A stretch of DNA of 64,000 nt from MVRE01 sp015660965 (GTDB lineage Archaea; Halobacteriota; Methanomicrobia; Methanomicrobiales; Methanospirillaceae), in assembly GCA_050015095.1 (NCBI GenBank), contig JBEKCC010000002.1, forward strand, positions 1-64,000, in the 5' to 3' direction. A model generated the notes under the pieces. It searched no databases, was not told the origin of the DNA, and saw only the letters and a program-made list of their open reading frames with translations. Position numbers and translations under genes: made by a program. This document shows, piece by piece, positions 61,814 through 64,000 of the stretch. The stretch's first letter is position 1; every line of letters begins with the position of its first letter.

Positions 61814-62374
61814 ATGGAAAGTATGAAGAGAATTGTTATGGAAAAATATGGGAAATTCATAGATCGTGCGAAGAAGCTCGGTGCTGACGATGCCAAGATC
61901 ATTAAAACGGATAGCATCGTCACCGCTGCCTGGGTTCGCTGGAAATGCCACTATGGCTGTGATATGTATGGTTCCAGCCTCTGTTGCCCGCCGAACAGCC
62001 CTAATTATCTGGAGACCAGGGAAGTGATAAAGTGCTACGAAAATGCGTTGCTGATCCATTATAAAAAGGGCTTCCAGAGTAAAACTCATCCGACAGAAAT
62101 TGCTGTCACACTGGAGAAAGAGCTGTTTTTCGCGGGATATTACAAAGCGTTCGCGCTTGGAGAAGGTCCCTGTTTGCTATGCGAACAATGTGCAAAAGGA
62201 CAGTGTGTGTATCCCGGGGATGCACGTCCTTCGATGGAGTCTTGCGGGATAGATGTTTTCACCACCGTAAGGAACAATGGGTTTTCTATCCAGGTATTGA
62301 AAAAAGACTATGAAGAGATAATGGCAGAAAAGTCCCCCAAAGTAAACCGGTTTGGTATGGTATTGATCGAATGA
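61814..62374 (+). CDS. DUF2284 predicted metal-binding protein
   Basis: 186 residues from ATG 61814; ATG 61823 is an alternative. Cysteine groups KCHYGCDMYGSSLCCPP (about 43-59), CLLCEQCAKGQC (about 117-128) and SCGID are those of DUF2284, thought to bind iron-sulfur or other metal centres. Common in methanogens and clostridia; function not established. Confidence 0.88.
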   Translation: MESMKRIVMEKYGKFIDRAKKLGADDAKIIKTDSIVTAAWVRWKCHYGCDMYGSSLCCPPNSPNYLETREVIKCYENALLIHYKKGFQSKTHPTEIAVTLEKELFFAGYYKAFALGEGPCLLCEQCAKGQCVYPGDARPSMESCGIDVFTTVRNNGFSIQVLKKDYEEIMAEKSPKVNRFGMVLIE

Positions 62375-62398
62375 TCAGTGTAAGGAAAGGTTGCAACG

Positions 62399-62432
62399 AG
62401 TTACCATAGGAACGATACCTATACTGCAGCAT
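62399..62432 (+). repeat. Repeat R2, partial copy d
   Basis: ACCATAGGAACGATACC then TATACTGCAGCA matches the right end of R2 copy c (ACCATGGGAGCGATACC). The left part is missing. It sits between the DUF2284 gene and the convergent ferredoxin-membrane gene. Confidence 0.45.
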
Positions 62433-62433
62433 T

Positions 62434-63201
62434 TTACTTCCGGCAGTACGAGATAGCATCGGCAGGACAAACTTCAACGCACCTGCCACAGAGGTAGCAC
62501 TCCCCTTTTGCGTCTTCCCGTTTAGCCTCGTTCGTCGGGCATTCAGCCTCGCATTTTTTGCACTCGGTGCACGCCTCGGACCTTTGGAATTTGAAAAGAC
62601 TCTTCATTGCTGCAAGTGAATACAGGGCACCGAGGGGGCAGATGATCCGGCAGAACGGGCGGTAGAACGAGAGCGAGACAAAAAGGAGGACCAAGAAAAC
62701 CACGAATAAGATTGAGGTTATGTCAAGGTTGAAAAACTGAATAATCCCGAAATAGGAAAGGATCCCCGTTGACAGGAAGAACGCAGCGGCAAAAAATATC
62801 AGAAGAACAATTAGCCGTATGACAAAGAGGACGTTCTTCTCCACCGGCATCGCCTTCTTCACCGGAACATGGTAAGCAAGTTCCTGTACCGCCCCGATAG
62901 GGCAGAGGTACCCGCAGAAAATGCGTCCTGTGACAAAAACAATGAGAATGAATAGGATCAAGAGACCGATGGCTACCCCGACAGGTGCACCAAGAGCCGC
63001 AGTATCGTTCAGAACAACGGACTGAAGCTGAAACGGAGCCATAGGTGCAAATATCAGAAATCCCAGGACGACCGAGATCAGGGTAAATGCGATACCAATT
63101 TTCTTAAAAAATTTCCCTTTATGCAAAAGGTATGCCACAAGAGGTATACCGACGATCACATAGATGAGCCCGAGTATCGGTGGAATTCCCGCAACTGCCA
63201 A
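62434..63201 (-). CDS. NapH-like membrane ferredoxin protein
   Basis: 255 residues. Five membrane helices with two cytosolic CxxxCP-type motifs (GRIFCGYLCPIGAVQEL and FCRIICPLGALYSL), then a C-terminal ferredoxin domain (CTECKKCEAECP and CYLCGRCVEVCP) for two [4Fe-4S] clusters. This is the NapH/MauN/RnfB-like electron-transfer architecture. The partner enzyme is unknown; no Nap or Mau genes are nearby. Confidence 0.85.
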   Translation of the reverse strand: MAVAGIPPILGLIYVIVGIPLVAYLLHKGKFFKKIGIAFTLISVVLGFLIFAPMAPFQLQSVVLNDTAALGAPVGVAIGLLILFILIVFVTGRIFCGYLCPIGAVQELAYHVPVKKAMPVEKNVLFVIRLIVLLIFFAAAFFLSTGILSYFGIIQFFNLDITSILFVVFLVLLFVSLSFYRPFCRIICPLGALYSLAAMKSLFKFQRSEACTECKKCEAECPTNEAKREDAKGECYLCGRCVEVCPADAISYCRK

Positions 63202-63273
63202 CTACGCACCCCGTTTCATCCTTCACTATGTGTATAACTGCACTACGGGAAAATAAATAACCGTGCCGGCAAG

Positions 63274-64000
63274 CTACCGCTCGACCGCTGTAAGCGCTGC
63301 ACTCTCGTCCGCTGAAAAATTCATACCGGCAAACGCCCCGGTGGTCGGGATCTCCATGGTAAAGTCCGGTGTCACGTCATACTGGACGGTGCTTCCCGGA
63401 GGCACGGTCAGATCGAGGATATGCCCGCCCCTCTGGTGGTCATCGGCAAGGAAGTGGAGGTGGTAGCCCACTACATTGAGACCTTTTAAGAATGGCGGCA
63501 TGTAGAATCCTACGACCGTCCCGGTGACGTTTGTATACGTGAAGATTTTCTGGTGCTTTGCCGCATCGGTGAGCGTGGGATACGGCTTTTCCTGCGCCGG
63601 GATCGCCCGTACGGTAACCGACGGGAAAGTATCGTGGATCTTTACCGCGTAGATCATATTCTGCGAGGGAAGTTGTGCCGACATCGCAGTTGTGAACTCT
63701 GAAAAGTTCATGGCATGCTCCGTTGTGATCTGCCGTATATCGCTGTCAAAGTACGTGACCATGGCAAACGGCGTTGTCTGGTTGTCGGCCGCCAAAGAGA
63801 CGGTGCCGTCGGCTTTTGCCTGCCAGACCCGGCCATCCAGCATGATCATCTCACCGTCCAGCCGGTCGAACGTCCCGATCCCGAAATCGCCGTGTTTTTT
63901 GAGGTCCGCGATCATGCCATTCCCGTCATATACACCCTGCATCAGCGCATCGATGGTCGAGATCTGGTAGAGGGTATCGCGATCCGGTGAGGCTGCCGGA
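63274..64000 (-). CDS. budA: Acetolactate decarboxylase, 5' partial
   Basis: The frame is open to the window edge, where codons for TLYQISTIDALMQGVYDG are readable, so the start lies outside. Family blocks: HGDFGIGTFDRLDGEMIMLDGRVWQ, GTVVGFYMPPFLKGLNVVGYHLHFLADDHQRGGHILD (His residues bind the metal), and a C-terminal strand. It converts acetolactate to acetoin. Most methanogens only use acetolactate for branched amino acids, so this is an accessory enzyme, perhaps periplasmic as in some bacteria; a signal peptide would be outside the window. Confidence 0.92.
   Translation of the reverse strand, partial: PAASPDRDTLYQISTIDALMQGVYDGNGMIADLKKHGDFGIGTFDRLDGEMIMLDGRVWQAKADGTVSLAADNQTTPFAMVTYFDSDIRQITTEHAMNFSEFTTAMSAQLPSQNMIYAVKIHDTFPSVTVRAIPAQEKPYPTLTDAAKHQKIFTYTNVTGTVVGFYMPPFLKGLNVVGYHLHFLADDHQRGGHILDLTVPPGSTVQYDVTPDFTMEIPTTGAFAGMNFSADESAALTAVER

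Overview
The window looks like a chromosomal segment of a methanogenic archaeon, most likely of the order Methanomicrobiales (Methanoregula-like). This placement is inferred from gene content, not from a search. Supporting evidence: ribosomal protein eS17, TATA-box promoters with short leaders, an AbrB-PhoU regulator, a DUF2284 metal-binding protein, iron-sulfur flavoproteins, a Dph6-type ATP pyrophosphatase, DUF4013 membrane proteins, and many PEGA/PKD surface proteins and lipoproteins. No rRNA, tRNA, CRISPR array or intact insertion sequence was seen.

Layout. 0-6 kb: partial winged-helix regulator, methyltransferase, flavodoxin, membrane-anchored molybdopterin enzyme, a lipoprotein, a large secreted beta-propeller lipoprotein and two tiny zinc-binding ORFs. 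6-7.2 kb: an archaeal homologue of pentameric ligand-gated ion channels. 7.4-13 kb: a complete phosphate-uptake locus, with an AbrB-PhoU regulator divergent from pstS, a fused pstC-pstA, pstB and phoU. 13.3-15.3 kb: an ATP-dependent activase plus double-cubane (2-hydroxyacyl-CoA dehydratase-like) pair. 15.4-27.4 kb: slipin, flavin reductase, PEGA protein, two degenerate sensor-kinase-like proteins, DUF1003, isochorismatase-fold hydrolase, lipoproteins and DUF4013. 27.7-29.2 kb: a five-PKD surface protein. 29.8-36.8 kb: a TIM-barrel protein followed by a redox/stress block (two iron-sulfur-flavoprotein-like proteins, rubredoxin, LonA, MarR, MsrB, Old Yellow Enzyme). 37-51.8 kb: secreted lipoproteins, a stand-alone CHAT-type protease, and an expanded array of PEGA, PKD, beta-helix and cysteine-rich surface proteins that grew by segmental duplication, ending in a 27-bp minisatellite gene. 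52-56.7 kb: MBL hydrolase, a Dph6-like/glutaminase pair, a PAS protein with a RecA-like partner, and eS17. 56.7-61.7 kb: a toxin-antitoxin and defence scrap zone (orphan HicB, two Fic proteins, a RelE/antitoxin pair, and remnants of hsdR and of the CHAT gene). 61.8-64 kb: DUF2284, a NapH-like ferredoxin membrane protein, and a partial acetolactate decarboxylase.

Below the gene level the window holds at least four families of dispersed intergenic repeats (R1 about 80 bp, R2 about 95 bp, R3 about 45 bp, R4 about 85 bp). It also has a promoter element shared by four lipoprotein genes, a set of identical palindromic operators in front of one fic gene, and matching candidate operators in front of marR and lon. 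The most notable items for follow-up are the archaeal ligand-gated channel, the stand-alone CHAT protease with its duplicated 3' scrap, the lipoprotein promoter regulon, the Dph6-glutaminase coupling, the repeat-flanked toxin-antitoxin module and the repeat families.
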